Both the position numbers and the translations under genes were made by a program. Shown piece by piece: positions 28,053-37,220 of a stretch of DNA of 64,000 nucleotides (its first letter is position 1; each line of letters opens with the position of its first letter). This DNA comes from an uncultured Roseburia sp. (lineage in GTDB: Bacteria; Bacillota; Clostridia; Lachnospirales; Lachnospiraceae): assembly GCA_947564465.1 (NCBI GenBank), contig CANOCV010000001.1:51264-115263 (forward strand). The letters are read 5' to 3'. The notes beneath the pieces are model-generated. The model ran no database searches, was not told the origin of the DNA, and saw nothing but the letters and a program-made list of their open reading frames with translations.

Positions 28053-29063
28053 TTATTCACTGTGGATTTTATTTTCCTCCAAAAATCTTTTTATTGTACC
28101 ATAATATGTATCCGGGTCCTTATCCTGTGCCTGCGCATGTCCCGCGCCCTCCACGATAAGCAGCTCCTTTTTGCAGGCGGCCGCCTCATACAAATCCTTT
28201 GACATCTGAACCGATATCATAGCATCGGCATCTCCGTGAATAAAAAGCGTCGGCGTGCTGCTCTTTCTCACCGCTTCGAGCGCTGAGGCGTCCCTTAAAT
28301 CATACCCGCCGCGAAGCTTAAGCGCCAGGCACGCCGAATCCACCAGCGGAAAGGCCGGAAGCGAAAACCACTCCTTCACCTTCTCTCCGAACATAGAATA
28401 TGCATCCGTGTAAGCGCAGTCGGAAACCACCGCACAGACATTCACGGGCAAATCCTCCTCCCCCGTCATCATCAATGCCGTCGCAGCTCCCATCGACTGC
28501 CCGTGCAGGACAATCACCGCGTCAGGATCCTGCGACAAAATGTAATCAATCCAGAGCATACTATCATAATGATCGGTCCATCCCATACCGATAAAATCGC
28601 CCTCGCTCTCCCCCTGGCAGCGCAAATCAGGCGCGATAATGTGATATCCCTCTCCGTAATACCAATAGGCAAACGGATACATTTCTTCCTTCCAGCCTGT
28701 ATACCCGTGAAGCAGAAGTACCCATTTGTGGCTCTCCTTTTCCGAAAAAAATTCCTGCGCAACCAGCGTAAATCCATCCTCTGTCTCTGTCGAAATCTTT
28801 TGGCATCCCCCATCCCTTACGCACATTTTAATCCATTCGTCCGCCGCATTCAGCGCCAGCTGACGGTTCACCTTAATATCCGATGTCTGTACCTGCGCCG
28901 CATAGCTCTCCTCGGTAATCCGCTCAAACGACTCCAGCTTCTCCATAAAGGACGGAACCAGAGCCGCACTCACAAGAAAATTCACCAGAACAAAATACAA
29001 TGCGGACAAAACCGCAAAAATTGCAGCCGCTAAAATGATTCTCTTCCTTTTCTTTCTCATCAT
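28053..29063 (-). CDS. Alpha/beta hydrolase, membrane anchored
   Basis: 336 residues from ATG 29063 (AAAGG 6 nt upstream; earlier ATGs lack a ribosome site). One N-terminal membrane helix (about 8-28). The hydrolase core shows LLLHGYTG (oxyanion region), GQSMGAA with the nucleophile Ser, GDAD with the acid, and GAGHA with the catalytic His. The layout fits the serine aminopeptidase / BAAT-like hydrolases of Firmicutes. The substrate is unknown. Confidence 0.9.
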   Translation of the reverse strand: MMRKKRKRIILAAAIFAVLSALYFVLVNFLVSAALVPSFMEKLESFERITEESYAAQVQTSDIKVNRQLALNAADEWIKMCVRDGGCQKISTETEDGFTLVAQEFFSEKESHKWVLLLHGYTGWKEEMYPFAYWYYGEGYHIIAPDLRCQGESEGDFIGMGWTDHYDSMLWIDYILSQDPDAVIVLHGQSMGAATALMMTGEEDLPVNVCAVVSDCAYTDAYSMFGEKVKEWFSLPAFPLVDSACLALKLRGGYDLRDASALEAVRKSSTPTLFIHGDADAMISVQMSKDLYEAAACKKELLIVEGAGHAQAQDKDPDTYYGTIKRFLEENKIHSE

Positions 29064-29170
29064 AGTAATCCTTTGTAAACATTTTTCTGCATTAGTTGGC
29101 CGGGCAGTCCCCTTAAATTGTATCATCATTTTACCGGAAAATCATCTGGAAAAATTTTGACAATTAATCC

Positions 29171-30250
29171 TTACTCCAGCACCGGGGTAATTTCAAACCG
29201 AATTTCCGTCTCAAGATTGTTTTTATATGCGGCCTGATTTTGCGCATACGCCTGATAAAGATTTCGGTTATAACCGCCAAGCCGATAATAGCTGTTCGTG
29301 ATATCCACCTTTTTTTCCTCCAGCAGCTTTGCGGCGTCATACTCTGCTCTCTGTGAAAGATACTCCTCAATCCGCTCCTTAAGCCTGACCTGCTCCTCCT
29401 CATCAGCAATACTCCCGTTTAAAAGCCTTGCTTCTGCGCAAACCACGACCTCCACACCGGGCATATCCCCCTTATCCTCATACGTGTAACGGTTTTTAAG
29501 GTTTTCCAAAATCAGCGCTTCCCCGGAATCCAGCTCAAATTCATACTGGCTTATTTTTCCCTCAAGCAGCATCGCAAGAAGATATAAGCGGGTGTCTATA
29601 TTGCCAAGGCTCTGAAAAGACGACAGGATATAATAGCTCTCTATCACGGGCTTTTCTTCCTCCACGGTGATGACCGGAATAAAAAGATTTTCCATCTGAT
29701 TGTCATACTCATTCAAAAGGCTTCCCAGCGTAACAACCGCCACGTCCTTTACCTCCTTAGAGCCTCCCGCTAACTCTTCCAAGTAAGTTCCCACCGCCAT
29801 GTTAAGCTTTCCTTCCAAATCCGTCACGTCAGACGCGTCCTTGTCACACGTAAAGAGCAGCGTATTCCTTGCAAGCACCTCCTGCTTCTTTACGTAATCC
29901 AAAAATTCCCTCAACAGCTCCTTATCATCCAAAATCTCCCTGCTCAAAATAAGCGCCTTCACATGATTGTAATCCATAGACTTTGGACCGCCCTCATCAC
30001 TGTTTAAAAACGCACCGCGCAGACTTTTATCCTCCCCCTGCATCGGCGGGCTTCCCGCATCCTTTGCCTTCTCATCCGCCACCTGGGAAAGATCCTGAAA
30101 CCCCATAGAAATACGGTACCCCTCCTGACCTTTATCCACGCCGATTGCCAGCGGAAAATTGCGTTCTTCAAGCTCCGCACTGCTGCACCCAATCATTCCA
30201 CAAAAAAGCGGAAGAAAACAAAATAACGCCAAAGATTTTTTTATTTTCAT
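29171..30250 (-). CDS. gerAC: Ger(x)C family germination lipoprotein
   Basis: 359 residues. Lipobox MIGC near residue 22; NFPLAIGVDKG follows, as in GerAC/GerBC/GerKC, and the C-terminal domain (about 210-355) has the usual germinant-receptor C fold with SLGNIDTRLYL and YNRNLYQAYAQN. It is the third subunit of a nutrient germinant receptor in the spore inner membrane. The start overlaps the gerAB stop by 4 bp. Confidence 0.93.
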   Translation of the reverse strand: MKIKKSLALFCFLPLFCGMIGCSSAELEERNFPLAIGVDKGQEGYRISMGFQDLSQVADEKAKDAGSPPMQGEDKSLRGAFLNSDEGGPKSMDYNHVKALILSREILDDKELLREFLDYVKKQEVLARNTLLFTCDKDASDVTDLEGKLNMAVGTYLEELAGGSKEVKDVAVVTLGSLLNEYDNQMENLFIPVITVEEEKPVIESYYILSSFQSLGNIDTRLYLLAMLLEGKISQYEFELDSGEALILENLKNRYTYEDKGDMPGVEVVVCAEARLLNGSIADEEEQVRLKERIEEYLSQRAEYDAAKLLEEKKVDITNSYYRLGGYNRNLYQAYAQNQAAYKNNLETEIRFEITPVLE

Positions 30251-31350
30251 GACAGTCTTCCTCCTTTCGCGGCGGTTTGCTTCTTACCAAAGCATAGTAA
30301 AAGAAGAGGTACGACGATCAAAAACGCCGGCCCGATGCAGATAAGATATTTCCGACAGAACATAAGCGCTGCCCCGGACTGATAGAACACCGCCGCCGCC
30401 GCAAACGTCAATACTACCGTAACGAAAACATACCGTTTCTGCCCCTTCTTATGAAATAAATTCTTTAATACCTCCGTTCCGTAAAACATTCCGCTGTTGA
30501 TTAAGGCATACATCGTAAAAAACCAGATTGCCACCATAAACGCGTCCTGCCTCTCAAAAAATCCGCCCGGAAGTTTAATCATACTCATTAAAGTAATAAT
30601 TGGATACTGCATATTCGCAAGCGCTTCGGAAGCAAACATGCCGAGCGTAATCAGATAAACCGCGGCGTTTAACAGCGCCGAAATCATGAGCGCGGATTTT
30701 GCGGCACGAACCGCTCCGCCCTTTTTCCTCTCAAAAGGCATAAGAAAATGGCAGACATATATGACACTGTAAAATAAAAAAACAAGCAGCGTTCCCTTAA
30801 GCACACCGGCTACTCCTGATGTAAATACAGGCGTCCAATAATCTACATTGACATCCTTTGCGGCAAGCAGAAGCATCAAAAGCAGCGGCGCCATCAAAAA
30901 CCAGAACAGGATTTCATAAACTCTTGCCCTTCCCTCAATCCCCCCCATAATCCCATATCCGCCAAGCACAAGGATACAAATACAGATCAGCCAATAAGAC
31001 TCCTCCTTTAACAGCGACGTTTTGATCAGACAGCTTAAGACATACAGCACATAGCCCGCGAGAAAAACACTGAACAAATAATATATGCCAAGCAATACTG
31101 CAGAAATAACTCCTCCAAAGCTCTCCCTCATATATGAAGGATAATCACTTTTCGACTTTTTTGACACCTTATCAATTAACGCCAAAAACAGATAAGCCGG
31201 GATCAATGCCAGAAATATGCAAAAAATCCCGTCCCTGCCGGCTATTTGCGCCAGCATCGGCGGCAGCAGCAGAGTGCTTATGCCTGTAATATCATAGATA
31301 AAAAGCCTGTGCACCTGCCGGCTTGAAATTTTTCGATTATCAGAAAACAT
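30247..31350 (-). CDS. gerAB: GerAB family spore germination permease
   Basis: 367 residues with ten predicted membrane segments, an APC-superfamily amino-acid-permease-like subunit. It opens with ISSRQVHRLFIYDITGISTLLLPP, typical of GerAB. It is the presumed germinant-binding subunit of the receptor. It sits 2 bp after gerAA and overlaps gerAC by 4 bp. Confidence 0.93.
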   Translation of the reverse strand: MFSDNRKISSRQVHRLFIYDITGISTLLLPPMLAQIAGRDGIFCIFLALIPAYLFLALIDKVSKKSKSDYPSYMRESFGGVISAVLLGIYYLFSVFLAGYVLYVLSCLIKTSLLKEESYWLICICILVLGGYGIMGGIEGRARVYEILFWFLMAPLLLMLLLAAKDVNVDYWTPVFTSGVAGVLKGTLLVFLFYSVIYVCHFLMPFERKKGGAVRAAKSALMISALLNAAVYLITLGMFASEALANMQYPIITLMSMIKLPGGFFERQDAFMVAIWFFTMYALINSGMFYGTEVLKNLFHKKGQKRYVFVTVVLTFAAAAVFYQSGAALMFCRKYLICIGPAFLIVVPLLLLCFGKKQTAAKGGRLS

Positions 31351-31352
31351 GG

Positions 31353-32885
31353 CTACTCCTTTCGTCTTAAGCGTACCCGATTGTCTCTTTTTGCAAATAC
31401 CGGTCTTCTCTTTAGCAGAAAGGTCGGAATCCGAATTAAGGAGTCCCGCTCATCCTCATAACCCGTGAGATCAGCTCCGACAAACGGCATGAGATACGGA
31501 ATCCCAAAGCTGGTCAGGTGTGACAGATGAATCAACAGCAGCAGCAGCGACAGTAAAAATCCAAAAAATCCAAGCCATGCACAAAGGCCAATAAAGACAA
31601 ATTTTAAAAGGCGAAACGCGGTGGCAAATTCTTCATTCGGAATTGCAAACGAACAAAGCGCGGTAAACGCCACCACAATCACAACAATCGGACTGACCAG
31701 ATTCGCCTCTACCGCCGCCTGTCCGATAATCAGGCCGCCTACAATCCCGATTGTATTCCCCATCGCCCCCGGCAGCCTCACACCTGCCTCTCTCAATAGC
31801 TCAAACGACAATTCCATCAGTATAATCTCCACAACACCCGGAAACGGCACTCCCTGCCTTGCCGCCGCAAAAGAAAGCAGCAGATTTGTCGGTAGAATCT
31901 GCGTATGAAAATTGCAGACTGCCAGATACAGTCCGGGCAGAGCCATCGCAAAAAATGAGGCAATGAATCTTAACATCCTGCTAAAAGACGCAATCTCCCA
32001 ACGATTGTAATAATCGTCACTTGTCTGGATAAACGAATTGTAGTCTGTCGGCAGTATCAGCGCTACCGGTGAGTTATCAGACAATAACACAATCCTTCCC
32101 TCCAGAATCGCCATCGCCGCCCGGTCAGGCCGCTGCGTCGTCTGAAACTGCGGAAACGGCGAATACCATTTTTTCTCCGCGAGCTGTTCGATAATTCCGC
32201 TGTCTAAAACTCCGTCTATCTTATAACCGTCCAGCCGCCTTTCTATCTCCGCCAAAACATCCGGATAAATCAAATCCTCAATATAGACAAGATCTACATT
32301 TGTCTTTGAACGGACTCCCGACTTTATCTCCTTAACCTTGACCTTGGGAGAACGGACTCTTTTGCGGATCAGCGCGGTATTCGTCTTGATGGAGTCCGTA
32401 AACCCCTCATTGGAGCCGCGAATCACCTTCTCTGAGGTAGTCTCCGAAATGCTCATCTGCGGATACCCCTTATCCGGTATCTTAAGCGCGGCGGCATATC
32501 CGTCTACAAAGAGAATCATATCACCGGTCAGCATTCCATCTGCCGCATCCTCCATATACTCAAACGGTGTCACATCGGAAAGCCCCAGTGCATTCTCCCT
32601 AAGCTTCTGATAAATTTCCTCCTTTGAACATGTGCACAGGCTGTTCAAAAGATTTCCAATCAGAGATTTCTCAAAAATTACGCTTCCGCCGGTCACCTCC
32701 ACATACGCAACCATGCAGCCCACATTTTGTTCCCTTCCAAGCTTCATCTCACGCATTTTGACATCCGCACAGTCCGAAAATATCTGCTTATAAACGCTTA
32801 TATCCTCTTTCAGTCTGCCGGACACCGGGATTTTGGATGCATTCTCATCCGCCCCCGGCTGTCTGCCTTCTATTTTTTCTCTCAT
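31353..32885 (-). CDS. gerAA: GerA family spore germination protein (A subunit)
   Basis: 510 residues from ATG 32885 (GAGG 7 nt upstream; a GTG four codons earlier is less likely). An N-terminal soluble domain (about 25-290) carries the family motif of RSPKVKVKEIKSG and DLVYIEDL; four to six membrane segments lie between about 300 and 480, including FPGVVEIILMELSFELLREAGVRLP. First gene of the gerAA-AB-AC operon. The leader contains a repeat element shared with the alarmone synthetase gene (see findings). Confidence 0.94.
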   Translation of the reverse strand: MREKIEGRQPGADENASKIPVSGRLKEDISVYKQIFSDCADVKMREMKLGREQNVGCMVAYVEVTGGSVIFEKSLIGNLLNSLCTCSKEEIYQKLRENALGLSDVTPFEYMEDAADGMLTGDMILFVDGYAAALKIPDKGYPQMSISETTSEKVIRGSNEGFTDSIKTNTALIRKRVRSPKVKVKEIKSGVRSKTNVDLVYIEDLIYPDVLAEIERRLDGYKIDGVLDSGIIEQLAEKKWYSPFPQFQTTQRPDRAAMAILEGRIVLLSDNSPVALILPTDYNSFIQTSDDYYNRWEIASFSRMLRFIASFFAMALPGLYLAVCNFHTQILPTNLLLSFAAARQGVPFPGVVEIILMELSFELLREAGVRLPGAMGNTIGIVGGLIIGQAAVEANLVSPIVVIVVAFTALCSFAIPNEEFATAFRLLKFVFIGLCAWLGFFGFLLSLLLLLIHLSHLTSFGIPYLMPFVGADLTGYEDERDSLIRIPTFLLKRRPVFAKRDNRVRLRRKE

Positions 32886-32891
32886 ACATAT

Positions 32892-32946
32892 CCTCACTTA
32901 CGGAACCTGCCGCCGGCAGCTTCTTCCAGATGCACGGCAACAAAAT
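32892..32946 (-). repeat. Leader element copy 1, in front of gerAA
   Basis: About 54 bp matching 37014-37068 at roughly four of five positions, centred on CTGCCG-C-CGGCAG. It ends within the gerAA ribosome-site region. Confidence 0.65.
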
Positions 32947-32990
32947 AATAATAGGAAAAGGCAGCGTTGTATCTGCCTTTTCCTATTATT
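32947..32990. terminator. Strong 18-bp stem terminator after the GntR gene
   Basis: A perfect 18-bp stem (32947-32964 with 32973-32990) and 8-nt loop lie between the GntR gene stop (33037) and the gerAA start. A/T runs lie on both sides, so it can stop minus-strand transcription before the ger operon. Its base overlaps the upstream end of the leader element. Confidence 0.88.
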
Positions 32991-33036
32991 TCCTTCTTTC
33001 TCTCAAATATGCGCTTCTTGTAATTCTTTTGCCCTC

Positions 33037-33711
33037 TTATTCCTGTTCGCGTATTCGGCTCTTGACCGCCGCCGCCTGATTTAAAACATGTCTTTTCATC
33101 ACTCCGGCGGCAAGCGACTTATCTCTCGAACGGATTCCCTCCATAATCGCCTGGTGCTCACGCACCAGCTCCGGATACTTACTGTCGTCCTTTAAATACT
33201 CCACGCGGTAACGATACATCTGTTCTCTCAAATTACTCAGCATTGTCATGAGCCTTGTGTTTCCTGTCGCCTGATAAATTGCATCGTGAAAATCCACATC
33301 CGCCTGTGCAATTTTCTTAATGTCCTTCGATTGAATACTGTTTTCAAAATCTTTCCTCGCACGCTGCAGCTGTGCAAGCTGCTCCTCCGTAATCGCATCA
33401 CACGCAAGCTCTACCGCAAGCTCGTCCAGCGTCGCACGAATGACAAGCACGTCCTCCATATCTTTTTCCGTCATCTTCGCCACCTCTGCCCCCTTTCTGG
33501 GCACAGTGACCGCAAGCCCTTCTTGCTCAAGCATACGGATCGCCTCCCTAATCGGCGTCCTGCTGACCCCCAGCTTTGCGGCAAGCTGCAGCTCCATCAA
33601 ACGTTCTCCGGGCTTCAATTCTCCTTTCAAAATTGCTTCCCGCAATGTATTAAATACTACGTCACGCAGAGGAAGATATTCGTTCATATTCAGTTGAAGC
33701 CTATCAGTCAT
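33037..33711 (-). CDS. GntR family regulator, FadR-type (FCD) domain
   Basis: 224 residues. The N-terminal winged helix (about 12-75) includes LKPGERLMELQLAAKLGVSRTPIREAIRML; the C-terminal all-helical FCD domain (about 85-215) has candidate metal/ligand residues in DVDFHDAIYQATGN and the late HQAIMEGIRSRD, KRHV. It is probably a metabolite-responsive repressor; the ligand is unknown. 16 bp downstream of ispE and cotranscribed with it; terminated at 32947-32990. Confidence 0.93.
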   Translation of the reverse strand: MTDRLQLNMNEYLPLRDVVFNTLREAILKGELKPGERLMELQLAAKLGVSRTPIREAIRMLEQEGLAVTVPRKGAEVAKMTEKDMEDVLVIRATLDELAVELACDAITEEQLAQLQRARKDFENSIQSKDIKKIAQADVDFHDAIYQATGNTRLMTMLSNLREQMYRYRVEYLKDDSKYPELVREHQAIMEGIRSRDKSLAAGVMKRHVLNQAAAVKSRIREQE

Positions 33712-33727
33712 ATTCTGTCATCCTTTC

Positions 33728-34603
33728 TCACTTTCTGCGGTTATTATAAATATCTGTCACATAAATCTGCCTTGCAATTCCCTGTTCACGCAATTTCTCC
33801 GCCGCACGAACCGCCTCCGCTTCCTTCTCAAATAACCCGAACACAGTAGGTCCGCTTCCGCTCATCATAGCATTAAGTGCACCGTTCGCCCTCATACACG
33901 TCTTAATCTCTTCTATTTCCGGATGCATAGAAGCCGTCACCGTCTCCAAAATATTCCCCATATGAGACGCAATCTTCGGAAGGTCTCCCTCCTTAATATC
34001 CTGAATCAGACGGTGAATGTCCGGATGTGCCGACACATCATCCAGCTTCAGATGTTCATATACATATTTCGTGGAAACGCTGATCTGAGGCTTGGCAATC
34101 AGCACCGGACATTTCACCATCGGCGGCAGCGCCGTAAGCTTCTCACCGATTCCCTCGGCCAGCGCCGTTCCACGCATAATACAGTATGGAACATCCGCGC
34201 CAAGCTTCACGCCGCGCTCCATCAACTCTTTCCTTGACAGCCCAAGCCCAAACATCTCATTCATTCCATACAGGACAGCCGCCGCATCGGTACTTCCGCC
34301 CGCCATCCCCGCCGCCACCGGAATATACTTATGCAGCTGTATATCAATACCTTCCTCTATATGAAATTCTTCCTTTAATAAAACTGCTGCACGGTAAGCC
34401 AGATTGCTTTTATCCACAGGCAAAAACGATAAATTCGTCTTAAGCGTAATTTGATCTTCCCGCTGCTTTTTCAGACGAAGACGGTCAAACAAATGAATCG
34501 TCTGCATAATCATACAAACCTCATGATAGCCATCCTCCCGGCGTGAGATGACATCCAGCCCTAAATTTATTTTTGCAAGTGCTTTTACCGAAATTTCATC
34601 CAT
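33728..34603 (-). CDS. ispE: 4-diphosphocytidyl-2-C-methyl-D-erythritol kinase
   Basis: 291 residues. GHMP kinase: N-terminal KALAKINLGLDVISRREDGYHE, the ATP-binding glycine loop PVAAGMAGGSTDAA at 95-108, and C-terminal GALNAMMSGSGPTVFGLF. It phosphorylates CDP-methylerythritol in the MEP isoprenoid pathway. It has its own sigma-A promoter (34633-34662). Confidence 0.96.
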   Translation of the reverse strand: MDEISVKALAKINLGLDVISRREDGYHEVCMIMQTIHLFDRLRLKKQREDQITLKTNLSFLPVDKSNLAYRAAVLLKEEFHIEEGIDIQLHKYIPVAAGMAGGSTDAAAVLYGMNEMFGLGLSRKELMERGVKLGADVPYCIMRGTALAEGIGEKLTALPPMVKCPVLIAKPQISVSTKYVYEHLKLDDVSAHPDIHRLIQDIKEGDLPKIASHMGNILETVTASMHPEIEEIKTCMRANGALNAMMSGSGPTVFGLFEKEAEAVRAAEKLREQGIARQIYVTDIYNNRRK

Positions 34604-34632
34604 TTTTTCACCCTCTCCTGTATTTTGTATAC

Positions 34633-34662
34633 ATTATACAACTCTTTCACAAAAAAAGTCAA
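34633..34662 (-). promoter_or_regulatory. Sigma-A promoter of ispE
   Basis: Minus strand TTGACT (34657-34662), 18-bp spacer, TATAAT (34633-34638), 30 bp before the ATG. Confidence 0.8.
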
Positions 34663-34672
34663 TTGCTTCATG

Positions 34673-34700
34673 TAAAGTTTCTACCACATTTTTCCGATAT
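34673..34700 (+). promoter_or_regulatory. Sigma-28 (motility)-like promoter
   Basis: TAAAGTTT (34673-34680), 12-bp spacer, TCCGATAT (34693-34700). Known sigma-28 consensus is TAAAGTTT, about 11 bp, GCCGATAA; six of eight -10 positions agree. It lies 66 bp before the ATG at 34766, divergent from ispE. Confidence 0.55.
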
Positions 34701-34765
34701 ATATTATAAAGCCGGACATGGACAGCCGGTCAATTTATATGATATTGCCAAGGAGGGTTTCGATT

Positions 34766-35398
34766 ATGGCTATTACTTCAATTAACAGTTACCCATCAAC
34801 AACGAGCACTGTTTCCGGTTCTGCCACTACTCAGACAAAAGAAAATGAAACCAGCAAGAATACATCTTCTGCTGCGGATTCTACCGGTGTTGTTTATGAA
34901 AAAGGTTCCACCGATACATCCGCTGCCAAAACGGAGACAAAGGCAACGAATTCGGCATTGGTTGCCAAGTTAAAAGCAGACAGCGAGAGCCGCCTTTCCC
35001 AGATGCGCGACATCGTTACCAAGATGATGACAAAGCAGGGCGCCGCAATCGGTACCGCCGACAGTATGTGGCGATTCTTAGCGGGCGGCAACTTCACCGT
35101 TTCGGCTGCTGCAAAAGCGCAGGCGCAGGCCGATATCGCAGATGACGGATACTGGGGCGTAGAGAAGACCTCAGACCGTATCGTAGACTTTGCAAAAGCA
35201 CTTTCCGGCGATGATCCTGAGCAGGCAGATAAGATGTTGGAAGCCGTTAAAAAAGGCTTTAAGCTTGCCACAAAATCCTGGGGACGGGATATGCCGGATA
35301 TTACACAGCGCACCTATGATGCTGTCGTAGACAAATTCGACAAATGGAAAAACGAGAACAAGACCGAAGAAACTGCTGCTACTGAAGATAACAAATAA
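34766..35398 (+). CDS. Conserved hypothetical protein, putatively motility-regulated
   Basis: 210 residues from ATG 34766 (AAGGAGG 8 nt upstream; the frame continues further up but without a ribosome site). The first 75 residues are Ser/Thr-rich low complexity. The C-terminal domain (about 90-195) is compact and helical, with RIVDFAKALSGDDPEQADKM, a Gly-Trp-Asp segment and ITQRTYDAVVDKF. There is no signal peptide. I do not recognise a named family with certainty; a sigma-28-like promoter suggests a link to flagella or chemotaxis. Confidence 0.75.
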   Translation: MAITSINSYPSTTSTVSGSATTQTKENETSKNTSSAADSTGVVYEKGSTDTSAAKTETKATNSALVAKLKADSESRLSQMRDIVTKMMTKQGAAIGTADSMWRFLAGGNFTVSAAAKAQAQADIADDGYWGVEKTSDRIVDFAKALSGDDPEQADKMLEAVKKGFKLATKSWGRDMPDITQRTYDAVVDKFDKWKNENKTEETAATEDNK

Positions 35399-35427
35399 CA
35401 CAATTCCTATTGGGGATTACCTACAAC

Positions 35428-35466
35428 AAAAATCAGGGAAAAGCGAAATGCTTTTCCCTGATTTTT
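35428..35466. terminator. Bidirectional terminator
   Basis: A 17-bp stem (35428-35444 with 35450-35466), 5-nt loop, A/T runs both sides, between the convergent hypothetical gene (plus) and the MBL hydrolase gene (minus). Confidence 0.92.
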
Positions 35467-36283
35467 ATGAAATACAAATACATTCTCCGACTGCAGCGCT
35501 GCCGCATCTTTTCCCTAATATCTGTCTAAGATACACAATTGCCTCTCTTCCGGTACAGTGCATAGGATAAAACAGATCTATGTCCCGGCTTTTAAGCTCT
35601 TCACCCACATATGCAATGTAATCTTTTGACGCATGCATCAGATGCATTCCCGCCACAACAGCATGAATATGTTCATTTCCGAAAAGCTTATTTACATGAG
35701 CAATGCAGTTTAAAACGCCCGGATGGCAACATCCCGCTAAGACAATAAGTCCCGTGGACTGCCTAAGGATTAACATCTGCTCGTCCTCCATAAGATCCTG
35801 ATGATAAAATCCCTCATGCTCTATAAAAAATCCCTTTGGTTTCTCCTCGGCAGTATAAGAGCCGATGCCGCCTAAGAGATAAATATCTGTAAAAAGCTCT
35901 GTCAGCGTCTCTTCTACAAAGACAAGATTCTTCGGCGGATGCTCCCGCCACGGAATACTGATATCCCGATAGAGCGCTTTGCCCATATCCCTCACACACT
36001 TATGCGAAAGCGCTCCGCCCCGCAGATATACCGGCATCTCGACTTTTCCGAACATACTCTCCAAACCGCCGCAGTGATCATAATGCCCATGGCTTAATAT
36101 GACTGCTTCCGCCTCCGTCAAATCCTTCTCCATCCGCTCTGCATTTCTCAAAAACACGTCTGTCTGTCCTGTATCAAACAACAACATATGGGACGGTGTT
36201 TCGACAAGCACTGACAATCCATGCTCGCCCAAAAAACCTCGCTTATAAACCGTATTCTCATTTAAAATACTTAATCGTATCAT
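35465..36283 (-). CDS. MBL-fold metallo-hydrolase
   Basis: 272 residues. The metal-binding motif is SHGHYDHCGG around residues 64-73, with a later GCCHPG and MHL region. The layout resembles the MBL proteins annotated as dihydropteridine- or beta-ribofuranosylaminobenzene-phosphate-synthase-like. No signal peptide. Reaction unknown. 15 bp downstream of the alarmone synthetase gene. Confidence 0.88.
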   Translation of the reverse strand: MIRLSILNENTVYKRGFLGEHGLSVLVETPSHMLLFDTGQTDVFLRNAERMEKDLTEAEAVILSHGHYDHCGGLESMFGKVEMPVYLRGGALSHKCVRDMGKALYRDISIPWREHPPKNLVFVEETLTELFTDIYLLGGIGSYTAEEKPKGFFIEHEGFYHQDLMEDEQMLILRQSTGLIVLAGCCHPGVLNCIAHVNKLFGNEHIHAVVAGMHLMHASKDYIAYVGEELKSRDIDLFYPMHCTGREAIVYLRQILGKRCGSAAVGECICIS

Positions 36284-36298
36284 ACAATAATTTCCTCT

Positions 36299-36985
36299 TT
36301 ATGTTGTTGCTCCCACTGACGGCATCTGCTTCCACATATCGTGCCGCTGCGCGGCCCTTGCCTCTAAAATCGCCTCGTTCAGCGAAAGCATCTTTGCGTC
36401 CAGCATAGACACAATCTCTGCACAATCCCGCAAATCCCTGCTGATATAATCCGGTGCATTTCCCTCAAACTTATAATAAATCTTATGCTCAAGGCTCGCC
36501 CAAAAATCCATCGCTATCGTGCGAATCTGTATCTCTACCTTCGTATCCACTACACGGTCGGACAAAAAAATCGGTACCGTCACCAACATATGATAGCTCT
36601 TATAGCCGCTTGCCTTCGGATTCTTAATGTAATCCTTTACCGACACGACTGTCAAATCATTCTGCTTGCCTATCATCTCTGCCATACGGTAAATATCTGA
36701 TGTAAAAGAACACACAATGCGGATACCGGCAATATCATTAATATAATTTACCATATTGTCAATCGTACTCTCGTACCCGTAACGTTTCAGCTTCTTTACA
36801 ATGCTTTCCGGTGACTTGATTCTGGATTTTATGTATTCAATTGGATTATACTGGTGTACATGCTGAAATTCATCGTTCAGGATCTCAAGCTTTGTACCGA
36901 CTTCCTTCAACGCCGAGTTATACAAAAATATGATCGTATTCCAACTGTCAATCCCTTCTCCATTTACTTGTCCTGCTAACTCCAT
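36299..36985 (-). CDS. Small alarmone synthetase (GTP pyrophosphokinase family)
   Basis: 228 residues, synthetase domain only. RIKSPESIVKKLKRYG and DIAGIRIVCSFTSDIYRMAE match the RelA/SpoT synthetase core; YKSYHMLV and VEIQIRTIAMDFWASLEHKI follow. There is no HD hydrolase, TGS or ACT domain. It makes (p)ppGpp from ATP and GTP/GDP under stress. GGAGG precedes the ATG. The leader carries a repeat element shared with gerAA. Confidence 0.92.
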   Translation of the reverse strand: MELAGQVNGEGIDSWNTIIFLYNSALKEVGTKLEILNDEFQHVHQYNPIEYIKSRIKSPESIVKKLKRYGYESTIDNMVNYINDIAGIRIVCSFTSDIYRMAEMIGKQNDLTVVSVKDYIKNPKASGYKSYHMLVTVPIFLSDRVVDTKVEIQIRTIAMDFWASLEHKIYYKFEGNAPDYISRDLRDCAEIVSMLDAKMLSLNEAILEARAAQRHDMWKQMPSVGATT

Positions 36986-37013
36986 ATGTCATTCCTCCAA
37001 ATGTCTGCAATAC

Positions 37014-37068
37014 TTACTTACCGAAACTGCCGCCGGCAGTTTCCTAAAGATGCATAGCAACTAAAATC
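37014..37068 (-). repeat. Leader element copy 2, in front of the alarmone synthetase gene
   Basis: Partner of 32892-32946: both hold CTGCCG-C-CGGCAG with conserved flanks (ACTTAC, GATGCA, GCAAC, AAAAT). A short hairpin and ATAATAGGAA lie at the upstream end in both copies. Confidence 0.6.
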
Positions 37069-37220
37069 CCGCAAAACGGTTCCTATTATTATATGCTGAA
37101 AAAAGACACAGTATTACTTATATCTTTAGTATATCACACTTTTGGCATTTTGGTTGTTTTTTATCAACATTTTAAGGATTTTTTAACAAATTTGCACAAG
37201 TCTCAAAGAAATCTCTGTCT

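Noticed and set aside
32892..32946. Possible cyclic-di-GMP (GEMM) riboswitch in front of gerAA
   Set aside because: The conserved GEMM core and tetraloop-receptor sequences are absent; only a palindrome and short conserved blocks are seen.
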